Shown piece after piece: positions 15,662 through 26,843 of a stretch of DNA of 64,000 nucleotides (positions are counted from its first letter, which is position 1; each line of letters opens with the position of its first letter). The position numbers and the translations under genes were made by a program. Source of the stretch: Brevipalpus yothersi (Eukaryota; Arthropoda; Arachnida; Trombidiformes; Tenuipalpidae); the NCBI GenBank assembly GCA_003956705.1, contig QZCP01000025.1, forward strand, positions 102,423 to 166,422. Reading direction: 5' to 3'. The notes under the pieces are model-generated. The model made no database searches. It had not been told where the DNA came from and saw nothing but the letters and a program-made list of their open reading frames with translations.

Positions 15662-15914
15662 CCCACTCAGGATAAGTGAGCAGATTTTTTCTCTCTCTTC
15701 ACCATTGACAAGACAGGTATAATTTTAATTCTTTTAGTAGCCATGCGATTAAAATGAATCGAAATTACTTTCTCTCGACTGCCTCCTCTCTCTCTCTCTC
15801 TCTCTCTATGGTAAAAATTGAGGTAGAGAGAAAACCTTTAAGCTTCATCGTCAGCCCACGGGCTATGGCCATCAAAAAATTTAGAGGACGAAAGAGAGAG
15901 AGAAAGTTTTCCCC

Positions 15915-15921
15915 TATATAA
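15915..15921 (+). promoter_or_regulatory. TATA box of cuticular protein gene 1
   Basis: TATATAA followed by G, 141 bp before the start codon at 16056. A start of transcription near 15945 would leave a 5' leader of about 110 bases. Confidence 0.7.
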
Positions 15922-16055
15922 GGCCATAGTTTGAGCACTATTCGATTCAATCGTCGACAAACCATCATCCAGCGAACTATTTTTTCCATTATCTGGGAAA
16001 AATATATTCCACTGTAAAAGTTTCCACTGCCCACCACCCTCTACAAATTATCACC

Positions 16056-17303
16056 ATGAAGTTCATTATTCCTCTATCAGCTCTTTTCGCTGTCACCATC
16101 GCTGGTATTGTTCCAGTTCAATATGGTCAAATTGGTGGTGGATCCGTTCATTATGCTCCACAGGGTGGTTCCATCCAGTATACTAAACCAGTATCCGGTG
16201 GATTGTCCCAATTGAGTCGAAATGAAGATGGTCTTGGTAATTATCAATTCGCCTACCAGGAAACCCATGAAACCGGTGGAAGTGCTCGACAAGAACAACG
16301 TGATGCCGCTGGTAATGTTGCCGGTTCATACTCTCTGGTTGATGCTGATGGTCGTCAACGAACTGTCCGGTAAGTTCAATATAACCATTCAATACCAGCA
16401 CACATCAACATTATCGTTTCGCAATTTATTATTATTATCACCACTGGAACTGGTTTGTAATCATTATCTAATCGATACATCTGATCTTCTATATATACTG
16501 AGGAACTGCCTTTAACAAGCCATTTAACCCATCACTAACCATAGCTACAGGCTGTTTTCGAAAAATCATCAGCCTGTTAATGAACTTTGATAACTATATA
16601 AATCAATCGATTATCACAATCATTCACCCGATTCTGATTACACACTATTATTACCATCCATCATTGATTGCTCATCATCATTATAATCTATCTAATTTGT
16701 TTATTTACCCACACACGCAGATACATTGCCGATGATTATGGTTTCCGTGCCTCAGTCCTCAGCAATGAGCCCGGTGTTGCCGATGCCAGTCCTGCCGGTG
16801 TCAACATGAAGGGTGAAGAGATTCCCGCTCCAGTGATTGCATCCCCAGAATATCAAGATGGCAAGCTCCTCAAATCAGTTACCTATGGTGCCTCACCATT
16901 GATCCAAAAATCATACCTTGCCGCTGGTCCCGCTGTGGTTCCAAAGGTTGCCTCATACATTCAACCAGGACCATCCTACATTCAACAAGGACCATCCTAC
17001 ATCCAGAGAGCTCCTCTCGCCTCGGTGGCCATCCAGCCATCAGCATACTTCAAGTCACCTGTGACCTACAAGTCTGGTGTCATCGGAAGTGGTGCTCTTC
17101 TCCAATCTACTCCATACGCTCCAGTATCAATTAACGGTAATCTTGGCTACTATTCCGGCGTCCGAGCCATTCCAACCACTCTCTATGGAACTGTCGGTGA
17201 ACAGAGAACCTATCCAATTGGTGCCAACATTGCCACCGCACTGTCAACCGGCAATCCAGCTCTCAGAAATCCATACCTTAACCCATACGCTCCATTCAAA
17301 TAA
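16056..17303 (+). CDS. Cuticular protein with chitin-binding RR domain (gene 1)
   Basis: Structural exoskeleton protein, secreted and bound to chitin. Two exons, 16056-16369 and 16721-17303, join in phase (CG|A, Arg) at GTAAGT...CGCAG and give 298 residues. Residues 1 to about 17 are a signal peptide (MKFIIPLSALFAVTIAG). The Rebers-Riddiford-type domain spans about 55-123: an EDGLGNYQFAYQE start, the DADGRQRTVRYIADDYGFR core and an NEPGV end, the style usual in chelicerate cuticle proteins. The C-terminal 170 residues are low-complexity, rich in Pro, Tyr, Ala and Ser, with repeated GPSYIQ blocks, probably for cross-linking or flexibility. The start is the first ATG after the TATA box and begins the signal peptide. 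A paralogue follows at 20943. Chitin binding is family knowledge; the tissue is not predictable. Confidence 0.93.
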
Positions 17304-17599
17304 GCTATCGGTGCCTTTTTTTTCGATTCCTGTGTAATTCTGTGTAACAGTCTCGTCTCTTCCTCTCCGTAGTAGTCTTTTTTTTCGATCTATCTGAACG
17401 TCCTTCTTCCCATTGAATAGGCCATGAGTATATATGTATACCAATAACAACAACACATACACACACACATTGACTATTGGTGTGAGAATTGATAAGAATA
17501 GCAGCAAAAAACAATCATGACAGCAAAAAAAATTGTGTGAAAAATTTTTCTCTCTCATTTTTTTTCTTCTTCCTTTCATGTACTTTTTTTGTTTTCACC

Positions 17600-17605
17600 A
17601 ATAAA
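17600..17605 (+). terminator. Polyadenylation signal of cuticular protein gene 1
   Basis: AATAAA about 300 bp after the stop codon, in an AT-rich 3' region. It is the first canonical signal downstream. Confidence 0.55.
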
Positions 17606-17971
17606 TTGTGGAAGGTATATAAGAAAGGAATCTCATTGAAATTCTTTTCATGATTTCAAGATGTTTGAGAATGGAAATTTTTTCCTTCTGTTTCTATCTT
17701 ATTCTTCTTTCTAGGTTTTTTTTTTCATCATTTGTTTTGTCTTGTCTATTTGAGAATTTCTCATATGAACTTTTTTTCTGATTATTTTATCTGCCTTTTT
17801 ATTTCGGTTAAATTAAAAGAGAAACAATATGGTTCACAAAAGCATAGCAAAGTGAAACATGTATCAATGTCTTCAATATCTTGGATTCATTAGAGATTTT
17901 CTCACCAAAAATCGAAACTAATTAAGATTATCGCGATAATGTCAATGGTAATAATCAATTACACTACTTAC

Positions 17972-18873
17972 CGACAAATTCCATTATTTTTACATGGATT
18001 TATATCCTTTTTTGGCTCACAATCTGGACCATTTTGGCACAAATTACCACTAAACGGTGCAAAACAATCACAATAAAAGTGTTGATAATTATTGGTCACT
18101 AAACATTGGCCATTAAGTGAACATGTGAAAGGATTACAAGTTTGATTGGACAATATTGATGTTGTTGTTGTTTTTGTTGTGACCGATTTTTCGCCACTTC
18201 TCAAATCAATTCTGTAAGTGATATTGAAACCAAAAACATCCAACAAAAAATCGAGACCTCTCAGATAAACATTTCGATCATCTTCAATGTCAACCTTAAT
18301 CACCAGGACCGGCTTACTGGTCACCAAAGGTACCAGATCAGATGGATGTTCAAAATAATCGGGTGTAATTAAATTGCCACCAAGATTAACTGATTCATTC
18401 ATATAGAATGCATACTCATGAGCGGTGAAACCTTCACGTAAATAGAATTGTGTGAAAAATAGTGTTATTATTTCGTTCAATTGAGCACGAATAATCCATG
18501 TACAATGGAATGGAATCGGAAAAGATAATGGAAAATTGGGTGTCGATATAATTCCAAATTTTGTGTCCACAAATTCTTTGGTACACTTAGGAATGTGATA
18601 ATGATATGCAGATGAAATGGGTACATCAGATGAGTGATGTGGGCCAATATTATCGGCAACTGTGGTGATCATTGGTAAATGATTGATAAAAATAATGATA
18701 AAATAAAAATAATTGAAAAAATGGGCTGTAAAAAGATTTTTTTTACGTCCAATAAACTTTTTTGTCACATTTTTATCATGATTATATGTCCATTTTTCAT
18801 TCGATTGAGCTAATGTTGGCCACAATCGAAAAAATTGTGACAATATCAGATTAGTACTAGTATGATGGCTCAT
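17972..18873 (-). CDS. CUB and EGF domain protein, 5' exon only
   Basis: A partial gene for a membrane or secreted protein. The exon encodes about 300 residues. Residues 49-68 are hydrophobic (signal anchor or signal peptide). 97-220 is a CUB-like domain opening with Cys97 and Cys124 and ending LDVFGFNITYRI. A Thr-rich linker follows, then a complete EGF repeat (Cys 246, 251, 257, 268, 270, 279). A second EGF repeat starts at about 285 and is cut at residue 301, where the frame meets a consensus donor (CG|GTAAGT). The protein must therefore continue in an exon at lower coordinates, which I could not find; cuticular gene 1 and the whole region to position 1 lie there on the other strand. The start is uncertain: an in-frame TAG lies just upstream, but the long N-terminus before the hydrophobic segment is odd. 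The family member is not recognised. Confidence 0.75.
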
Positions 18874-19703
18874 CTATGAACGATTCCTTCCTTTTTTTGA
18901 TATAGTTTTCTCACAATTGACTGATTGAGACGATTCACTTAACGCTGATCAATTGAATATCATGATTTATGGGAATATTTTTGGGGAAAAATCAACTCGA
19001 TTTTATCAATGAGGAAGAAGAACATTATTGGCAAAACTTTCAGTGTCATTAGAACCACATTCGTATTCACCTACACAGAATCACGAAAACACTGGCCAAC
19101 AAGTGATCTACTCGAGTGCTCAAGATATACTAGCATCGAGTTCTACTCGAAGTTCTAGCATGAGCAAACTCGAAGGGCTCCTCTTACATGGAATTCGATT
19201 TTGGGCAACTTTTCTCATTTAGTAAGCTCATGCGTGGTCTTTTGTGTTCTTTTCTCTCCACAGTGAATTAAGACAGATCAGATTTGAATTAAAATTTTAT
19301 TTAAAATCAATTAATTCTTGGCCGTGAAAACGTCATCATTCATAGAATAAAATTATTCTTCGATCAAACGATACGCTTTCGAATTAAAATGTGTGAAACC
19401 AAAGAATTCTCACCTTTGTGATCACAACAGAAGGTTCCATTGAAAACCCTTCCAGCCATGATTAGGGAAAAGTATCAGATAATCTTAATCAGTTCCATAA
19501 GCTTTGAATAACTATCGAAGTATCCTCATTAAAATGTATATACCCTCTTCGGATGAATGTGAAAATAAATATCGCGTGAGAACATCTCATGGCCATCTGA
19601 TCGGTAAAAGAAGCGATTTTAATTTCAAAATCATTACTGGTCAGACTGGATACCTTTTCTGGATGAGTTTCATCAGAATTATCAGTCTCTTTCCGACAGA
19701 GCA
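18874..19703. other. Intergenic, probable 5' region of the CUB/EGF gene
   Basis: No further exon recognised. It should contain the promoter of the minus-strand CUB/EGF gene, but I see no clear TATA or initiator motif. Confidence 0.4.
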
Positions 19704-19727
19704 ATGCGATCCATAGAAATGAAGATG

Positions 19728-19770
<43 letters not shown>

Positions 19771-19820
19771 GGCAGATCGTTTTTTACTACCCAGAAAAAC
19801 ATCATGACTTATATATTCTG

Positions 19821-19864
<44 letters not shown>

Positions 19865-19888
19865 CATCTTCATCTCTATGGATCGCAT
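19704..19888. repeat. Long inverted repeat (hairpin) with CT/GA arms
   Basis: The left arm 19704-19767 is 27 bp of unique sequence (ATGCGATCCATAGA...GATGAGC) plus (CT)n. The right arm 19824-19888 is (GA)n plus the reverse complement of the same 27 bp with one mismatch. The loop is about 56 bp. The unique part shows this is a true inverted duplication and not two chance microsatellites. Confidence 0.9.
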
Positions 19889-20377
19889 AGCCCAGTGAAA
19901 AATCAAAAAAGTTCATCAGATGAAGAGAGAAAGAGCAAGTGGAACAGGTCCAACGAGTTTTCAGTCCTGTATTCATCACAAAGTGGGCTCATATTTCTTA
20001 AACTGGCATTAGAGAGACCCAAAAATCTACTAAACTATTAAACTAGTAGTCTTCTTTAAGCCATATAAACACATATGGGGACATATATCATGATCACATG
20101 TTCAGAGCATGATACGTGTGAAAAACAAAGAATCTGTACCTGAACATCCGTTTCTTGTATCGTATCTGTTGCTACGGCTCAATAGCATGTCATTTAGTAT
20201 CAGATTTTTGTTTCCTCAACTCTTTCAGTTATAAGGGGTTTCACAATTGAATAATTGCGACGAATGTACAGGTATATTAATCATATTTCATAGTTTGAAC
20301 ACTATTTGCGTGACAATCCATTGTTTCTCATCCACCGAGGAAAGTAAATCTGAATTCTTACAGATCCATCTTTTCGG

Positions 20378-20414
<37 letters not shown>

Positions 20415-20720
20415 AAGAGAAGAGAGAGAACAAATTTTAGAACCAGTTAAAATGAAAACAGCCCATTTAAAAGATTCACATGGAAGAACAAAGGCCATTC
20501 AGGTGTACATCTTCCATCAGGCCATCTTCAGCCCATACGAGAGCTCATATATCATGATCTGGTAGCTGGATAAGGAATTTTCACTCTCTCTTTATTTATC
20601 TATCTAATTTCCACCGAACCGGACTCGGTGAAAGACCTTATCTGGAGCTGAATTCTGGTTATTCGTTGTATGCCCACTTATCGTATTTTCGCTCCCACGG
20701 CCATACACTTTTACTTTTTG

Positions 20721-20723
<3 letters not shown>

Positions 20724-20787
<64 letters not shown>
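20724..20787. repeat. (CT)n microsatellite next to a promoter
   Basis: About 32 units, ending 62 bp before the TATA box of cuticular gene 2. It may act as a nucleosome-free or GAGA-type element (inference). Confidence 0.95.
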
Positions 20788-20790
<3 letters not shown>

Positions 20791-20849
20791 CGACCCCTAG
20801 TCGAGTTGATTACTAGAATATTAATTAGGGCTCCTCACCTTGGTTGGGC

Positions 20850-20857
20850 TATAAAAA
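20850..20857 (+). promoter_or_regulatory. TATA box of cuticular protein gene 2
   Basis: TATAAAAA, with a plausible initiator (TTCACTT) at about 20881, 31 bp downstream, and the start codon at 20943. Spacing is typical for a TATA promoter. Confidence 0.8.
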
Positions 20858-20942
20858 GAGTGGTCCAATCCAGAATTGTGTTCACTTACTGACTAAACAT
20901 ACACTCGTGAAACACATCATACACCAGACAACCACAGCAACA

Positions 20943-21740
20943 ATGAAGATTGTCCTCTGTTTCGCTCTTTGCTTCGGCATTGCTGTCGCCGGTGTTGTAC
21001 CAGTGGCCAATGTTGCCCCATCAACCGGAAAATCCCACCATTATCGACACGAAGATGGTCTAGGTGAGTAGTCCAATTTCTATACCTTTCGATTTGTTCA
21101 TCCCTGACTCTCACCAGGATAGTGTTATATCCACAGCCCATCAGTTGCCATTGGAATGAAATCTATTTGTTAATAAGTGAACGTATTCTTTTCCCAATTT
21201 ATTCCCAGGAAATTCTGCTTTCGGTTACGAAGAAGCCCACGTTGAAGGAGCATCCGCTCGAAATGAACAGCGAACTGCCGATGGTAAAGTTGTTGGCCAA
21301 TATTCTTTGGCTGATGCTGATGGTCGTCAACGAGTTGTGAAGTAAGTTGGAGAGGAAAATTGAAATTCCACAATATTTCACAATGTTCTTAGACTATTTC
21401 TCCAATATGATCAAGAAGATATTGCTATGAAAATTCCATAATTCATTTGTCTACATTCCACTTTTCCAGATATGTTGCTGATGAATTCGGTTTCCGAGTT
21501 GCCATGGACAGTAATGAGCCTGGTGTCGCTGCCCAGAGTCCAGCCGCTGTTAACATTGGTATTGACAAGATTCCCGATCCTGTGATCCCAGTTGAGGAGC
21601 CAAAAATTTACACTCGACCTCTCCATGCTACCGTCGGCAAAGTCCACCCATACGTCCACTCAGCTCCAATCTATAGTGGTCATGCTGTCCACCCAAGTGT
21701 CCACCATGGTGTCCACTCTGTTCCCACATTTCACTTTTAA
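20943..21740 (+). CDS. Cuticular protein with chitin-binding RR domain (gene 2)
   Basis: Secreted cuticle protein. Three exons, 20943-21063, 21209-21341 and 21470-21740, with GT-AG introns of 145 and 128 bp, give 174 residues. Signal peptide 1-17 (MKIVLCFALCFGIAVAG). The chitin-binding domain, about 36-105, runs from HEDGLGNSAFGYEEAH through DADGRQRVVKYVADEFGFR to SNEPGV, very close to gene 1. The tail is short and His/Val/Pro-rich (HAVHPSVHHGVHSVP), unlike the Tyr/Pro tail of gene 1; His-rich tails are thought to take part in cuticle tanning by quinones. An in-frame ATG 33 codons upstream lies over the expected 5' leader and would spoil the signal peptide, so I take 20943. The first intron is absent from gene 1; the second matches it in position. 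Confidence 0.93.
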
Positions 21741-21849
21741 GGTTAACAGTCCACCTCAGATCTGAGGCTGATTGCTTTTTTCATACTGATCACATCAAGC
21801 TTTTTGTTTCTTTTCGAATCAGGCTATGCTGGTAAAACCATCAACAAGC

Positions 21850-21855
21850 ATTAAA
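21850..21855 (+). terminator. Possible polyadenylation signal of cuticular gene 2
   Basis: ATTAAA, a common variant signal, 110 bp after the stop codon. Confidence 0.35.
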
Positions 21856-22835
21856 TTAATTCGCTCAAATTATCAGTTTCAAATTTATTTATATTCACTG
21901 AGAAAGCCGAATCTTTTTTGGTTAATCTTTCACAAAACTGTTTGAATGATGGATCAAGAAAGTCTTAAATAGTCTTAAATATGCTACTGGGAATGAATTG
22001 ACGATAGATCTTAGCTGATTATCTCTTAGCATGAATTTCATGATATTTCTCTCATCGAAGAATTACTTCTTCTTTTTTCAGATCTACAGCTTCAGTTATA
22101 TCAATTGCTTTCTTTGGAAAATGATCTTGCATTCCAATAGAAAGGAAACGGTAGATCATTGATTCACTAAGATATACTATCGATCCTTACAGCACATTTA
22201 ATATCACAACTCTATTTTTCTTGAAAAAAATTCAGTCAATTCGCATATTGTTAATTCATTTACAATGCATGTAATTATTTACACTGACAAGAGCACCCAA
22301 TGAGATCCGAATCGACGGAATCATCTGATTTTACCCTGAATTACACTGTATCGCATCAATACTCAATTCAATCGGATTTTTCATTTCAAAAATCAAGTTA
22401 TCTGAACGAGAAGCTTTTCTGAGAATAGAGAGACATCTAATATCATGGAGTTGAGACCAAATTCAAAATCTGTGTGTAACCAGAAAATGAACGACTCAGT
22501 TGGTGGAGGAAATTCTGGGATCTTTCTAACCTCCAAAGGTATCACCTTTTAAATTAGCACTTTTGGTGCTATTCCTCGAAGTGATTGGTGATTATTCTTT
22601 GTACGGCCATTACCATCATGTTCAGTGGCTGAATCGATGCTCAAATAAAGTTTGAATGAAAAATTCCGATCAAGTTACATTAAAATCAGAACATTTGAGA
22701 AAATGAATTATAAATCATTTATTTCTATTCAATACTCACAATTAGCATGATCAGATTGAACGAAATCCTTCTCAAATTTAAAACACATGCAGAGTGAAAA
22801 TTTGTGAGTGAAAAGCTTTAGACAAACCTGAAAAA
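21856..22835. other. Intergenic between cuticle genes and the Cys-protein/protease cluster
   Basis: Nothing recognised apart from AT-rich sequence. The (GA)n arrays that crowd the first 20.8 kb are absent from here on. Confidence 0.5.
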
Positions 22836-23099
22836 ATGGAATCTCAATTAATTTGTTTATTTATTGTTCTCACCACTATGACGAGCATGCTTGTGCATGG
22901 TAAGTTTCACCAATTTGTTCAAATATAATCCATTGTGGATGAATTTCCAAGATTTTCGACAATTTTAGGGAATACCAACCTACTTTGCGATGCTTCATAT
23001 CCTCCGGAAGAGGCTACATGTGAATGTCTCAGTGGTGGAAAGGTAATAGCTTCCGGTAGGAAGAAAGACATCGACTGTAATCATAAAACATCACATTGA
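22836..23099 (+). CDS. Small secreted four-cysteine protein (member 1)
   Basis: Function unknown; predicted to be exported. Exon 1 (22836-22899) is a 21-residue signal peptide plus the first base of a Gly codon. Exon 2 starts at 22969, and the 69 bp intron is GTAAGT...TTTTAG. Total 64 residues. After the signal peptide the mature part of about 42 residues carries the cluster signature: Cys, 10 residues, Cys-Glu-Cys, 16 residues with Gly at position 10, Cys (CDASYPPEEATCEC then GRKKDIDC). It is the most divergent member and lacks the CYDRKTNKTY tail of the later ones. The exon structure (signal exon, phase-1 intron, one domain exon) is the same as in the other members, which supports the model. 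Confidence 0.75.
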
Positions 23100-23838
23100 A
23101 ATGATTCTGGACATACAATGCATGATTGAACCTTTCAAGAAATATTTTATCGTTAGCTAATTAGATAGATTACTTGGATCAGTCAACCAAAGGATGGCTT
23201 TTTAAGATGAAATTCAAAAAAAATATTACAAACTTAATTTTAAGTTTCTATTCTTCGAGAAGTTTTGGTTTTGATTTGAGAAAAATTTTTCCGTCGACCG
23301 TCATTTTCAACTGTTTTTTTAATAATTAATAATACTTTCATATGAACAATATTCTATTCCCAGAAGCATTCACCATATCAGATTTGAAGAATCATATTTA
23401 AGAAATAAATAAATTTAGATTCACAATGCAACAAATTTTTGATGCAAAAATTGTTACCAATGCAAAACACATCCAAGTCCTGGGTGATTTACAGTGTGCG
23501 GATGATCCCATTTTCCCATAGAAGAAAACCATTTGATCATTGAGTCATAAATATATCTAAATTTTATATTCTTCATAAGCATAATTGATAATCACTGAGA
23601 ATCAATGGGTCAGCAAAAAATGTAAAATTATGATTGTATTCTGCCTTTTCAAGAATGCTTTGACAAGAATGCTTTAACAAGGATTTCAAATCTTAGACTC
23701 AATTTGCTCTGAGCTTTGATCTGATCATCATTGTCGCCTGATGAACTACTGGAAGAGATCCCAAATGCTCAATATTTGGTTATTGTGTTGGACTCAAATT
23801 TGGAATACCAATTATCCAATCATCCAATCATCCAATTT
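23100..23838. other. Intergenic spacer
   Basis: AT-rich, with no gene recognised. Confidence 0.5.
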
Positions 23839-24263
23839 CTATGGCGAGGGGCCTGAAGTCTCAATACAGTTGAGAAATGTTTCATAACCCTGGGCTAAAA
23901 TGAATTTACCCTCAAAACACATACAGAATCGATCTTGACCTGGAACCAGGTTGATACAATATATTTGCATGTTATCAGAGATTTTCTTTGGCTGTTTGAT
24001 TTTTTGATGAGTGCACTTGAGATATAGCTCAACACCTTGAGATACAATGCGTTTTCCATCCAGACAGAAGCACACAGGATTCATACTAGGATGCATGCGA
24101 TGGCAACGTATCTGCATAACACCTGAGATAGATTTTGAATTCGAATTCTATTATATCTGGATTTGATCATTCAATCACTAGTCTCAATGATCTCACCTTG
24201 GAACTGTCTATCCGTGATAACCATCGGTAAAAGTAAGAATAAATTCATGAAAAGATTGTTCAT
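23839..24263 (-). CDS. Secreted double-domain four-cysteine protein (member 2)
   Basis: Exon 1 is 24263-24197 (signal peptide MNNLFMNLFLLLPMVITD), exon 2 is 24122-23839, with a phase-1 intron of 74 bp (GTGAGA...CTCAG); 116 residues. Exon 2 encodes two consecutive copies of the family domain: CHRMHPSMNPVCFC...LYLKC and CINLVPGQDRFCMC...TFLNC. Both keep the exact spacing C-x10-C-x-C-x16-C with Gly at position 10 of the last gap, joined by a Lys-rich linker. This internal duplication shows the domain is a self-contained fold. It is transcribed convergently with member 1. Function is not recognised; a tandem inhibitor-like or binding protein would fit, but that is speculation. Confidence 0.75.
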
Positions 24264-24866
24264 TTTTTTCAAGATCTGTCACATGAATTGTAAATCATGA
24301 GATTTTTTGAAGCGTTATGGATTGAGAATCGCAGTTTTTTAGATACCTTTCGAAGCAAATTCAAAGAAATTGCAAATACAAACTAGAATATTAGTTGGAA
24401 TGTGAAACTCAAACTAAAAATCATCGTTCATATATCGATTTCGTTTTACTCACTTAGATTATCGTAAAACTTTGTTCGAGCTAAAGATGGAAGTTGATCG
24501 AAAATTCTGCAGTTCACATGCAGGATAACAGTTAGGTTAGTATTTTGGAAAGAGCTTGATCTTGAATTTGTCAGCCAGTATAGTCACTAGTACACCGATA
24601 AAACGTTATCTCCCAGCACGGGTAGAGAATTCTCAAATGAAATCTTGCACCCCATACGGTGATGAGTATTACCGAAATTTTTATAGCTAACATTTATTTT
24701 AATATGAAAATGAAATGAAGAAAAAACTAAAGAGATGGAAGATTTATTTTATTTTATTTCATTATTCAGTGAAAATACTCAAGATATACAGCATTTTCTT
24801 GTAGCATAAGAGGGTATCATTCAGAAGATGCCCATTTGATATATTTCTCTTGATTATATGGTTTCA

Positions 24867-25176
24867 TCATGGTGGGTACGTTTTATTAGTCTTTCGATCA
24901 TAGCAATTAATATATGCTTGGAAACCTCGTGCCAATTCCACTCCATCCACAACACAGAAGCACAATCGTCTATAAGGATCACCAACTCGGGTACAAACCA
25001 TGCCACTCGCACCTTGTTTAGCTTCTGTAAGAGAAAAGTTTGGAGATAAGATTTTGCCACATCATCTTGGACCTGCTTTCTGAATATTGCAAGCCTGAAA
25101 TCTTACCAACATCAACATGATGATTCCAAGATGTTGCCAATATCAGGAAGAATAAACAGATAGATCCAATCTTCAT
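24867..25176 (-). CDS. Small secreted four-cysteine protein (member 3)
   Basis: Exon 1 is 25176-25107 and exon 2 is 25024-24867, split by an 82 bp phase-1 intron (GTAAGA...TTACAG); 75 residues. Signal peptide MKIGSICLFFLILATSW, then NHHVDV at the cleavage region. The domain has CTRVGDPYRRLCFC, an ELARGFQAYINC end and a YDRKTNKTYPP tail. All four cysteines and the conserved Gly are present. It lies 729 bp downstream of the intact protease at 25905-26744 on the same strand, the same arrangement as member 9 behind the protease at 49191. The two pairs are inverted copies. A longer open frame over exon 2 in another reading frame is not the gene. Confidence 0.85.
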
Positions 25177-25792
25177 ATTTGCCAAATTGGTGACAAATAT
25201 TTAAATTCTAAATATTAGAATGATCACTTGGGTTTGTCAAATTGTGAATCTTGGTTGCAATTTCTCAGGCAATTAATACAGTTCTTATAAGAGTTTGATC
25301 TCGTAAATTATACTCTCGCTCGAAACGCAGATCCTATCATATTGATATCGATTTCATTGCACTACCCGCGAACTGTTATTCAACTCGCTCGGTTGATATT
25401 CGGTTCGACAACAACTGACAGTCTAAAGCTTTGATGGAAATTTTACCGTGAGAGTGGGGAAAATCCTAATTCTTTTTCTTGTTCCTTTCTTGCTCAGTAT
25501 TCGGTCTAATAAGAGCTTTTCGTTGAAAAACTTTCAATTTATTCTCCTAAAGATAACTTTATTCCAGCAGCTTCGCGAAACCTACAGAGAGAGCTACTAG
25601 GAGTAAGGTCAGAAGGAGCAACTTCAATAGATTATGAGCCTGAATTAGATTTGATTATTGTTGTGTTAATGTTTACACATGAAGTTTCGTTTGTTACTTG
25701 TTGTCGTAAGTCTAATTCTGTTTGTACTTAGATCAGGCTATTGAAGTATCTTTAATGACTCGTAGGTGCTGAATATTGCATTTAAACTGATC

Positions 25793-25798
25793 TTTATT
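25793..25798 (-). terminator. Polyadenylation signal of protease 1
   Basis: AATAAA on the minus strand, 107 bp after the stop codon. The same signal at the same distance follows the paralogous protease at 50033. Confidence 0.65.
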
Positions 25799-25904
25799 GA
25801 TTATCATTACTGGAAAACATAGCATTGGTAATTCACGAAAAGTTATAACATATTTTCAGACCAGATTGTGGTCATCAAAACAGAATAACATGAACAACCC
25901 ACCA

Positions 25905-26744
25905 TCAATACTTTTCAATTATTTCTTCCAACCAGACACGGAAATACAAGACATTGCTGTACACCCCGAAAGTTTTTGGGTTAAAATCATCGCCCCACGA
26001 TACGACACCCACTTGGATAAAATGGCCATCTTCCTTGACCACGAGTGGACCTCCTGAGTCTCCTTTCGCAGCGTCTTTCAGATTGTCCTGTGAGCCAGCA
26101 CAAACCATTGTATCGTCAACATGCTGATTGATGAATTCTTTCATGACTGGGTCACATATCTTGTTATCCACTATTGGCACATCAACCGATTGTAAATTTG
26201 TGGACCAAGAATTCGAAGACGAGGTACGACCATAACCAGAAACTTTAGCCAGCTCACCGATATAAGTTTTGTTCGGTAAAGTAATGACTTGAGGTGTATA
26301 GTCTTCTTGAACCAGGGTAAGTTTGTTGGACAATACGAGTACCGCAATATCATGAGAAAGGGAAGGAAGGGAAAAGTTCGGGTGGATGATGATCTCAGAA
26401 ACTCCAAAAACCTTTTGTTGCTCAATGTCCTTCAGATTGGTTAATCCATACATTACATTGAAATCAATTGCTTTTTGGAAAATCACGCAATGGGCTGCCG
26501 TTAATACCAGCTTAGCACTCAGAATAGAAGCACCACAAAATGGTTTTAGCTGCTGGTTCCCAGAGATACCAAGATATTGAACCAGCATCAACTGATAGGG
26601 TACTTCACTAATATTTGTTACCCGGCCAGCTACAATGGAAACATCCCGACTTTTGCCAACAGAACTGGACAAGAAACCACAGAATAGCACAGAAAATAGA
26701 CAAGTAGTGACCAAAATGTATGAACTAGAGTAGGTAGACTTCAT
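25905..26744 (-). CDS. Trypsin-like serine protease (intact copy 1)
   Basis: Secreted S1-family endopeptidase, 279 residues in a single exon. Signal peptide 1 to about 30, a short propeptide, then mature Ile37 (IVAG). The triad is His85 (LTAAHC), Asp132 (HDIAVLVL) and Ser230 (GDSGGP). The S1 pocket residue six before the serine is Asp224, so cleavage after Lys/Arg is expected. Disulfides 42-58 (Cys70-Cys86) and 168-182 (Cys197-Cys215) are kept. Both partners of the usual 191-220 pair are missing (Ala226; no Cys in SWGDDFNPK). The residue before IVAG is Ser, not Arg/Lys, so activation by another trypsin is unlikely; house-dust-mite group 3 proteases also have a non-basic site and are activated by a cysteine protease. 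TATA box and initiator lie upstream. The C-terminal half is almost identical to the copy at 49191. Confidence 0.93.
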   Translation of the reverse strand: MKSTYSSSYILVTTCLFSVLFCGFLSSSVGKSRDVSIVAGRVTNISEVPYQLMLVQYLGISGNQQLKPFCGASILSAKLVLTAAHCVIFQKAIDFNVMYGLTNLKDIEQQKVFGVSEIIIHPNFSLPSLSHDIAVLVLSNKLTLVQEDYTPQVITLPNKTYIGELAKVSGYGRTSSSNSWSTNLQSVDVPIVDNKICDPVMKEFINQHVDDTMVCAGSQDNLKDAAKGDSGGPLVVKEDGHFIQVGVVSWGDDFNPKTFGVYSNVLYFRVWLEEIIEKY

Positions 26745-26843
26745 ATCAAAAAATTAGTAGGATAAGGAATCACCAGAGAAAGATGATGAAAAAAAATGAC
26801 AAACAAAAATGTTCTGAGGACGACTGTATTGAATCAACTGTGT

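Noticed and set aside
24854..25060. 68-codon minus-strand open frame over member 3
   Set aside because: It is a shifted frame of exon 2; the spliced frame carries the signal peptide and all signature cysteines.
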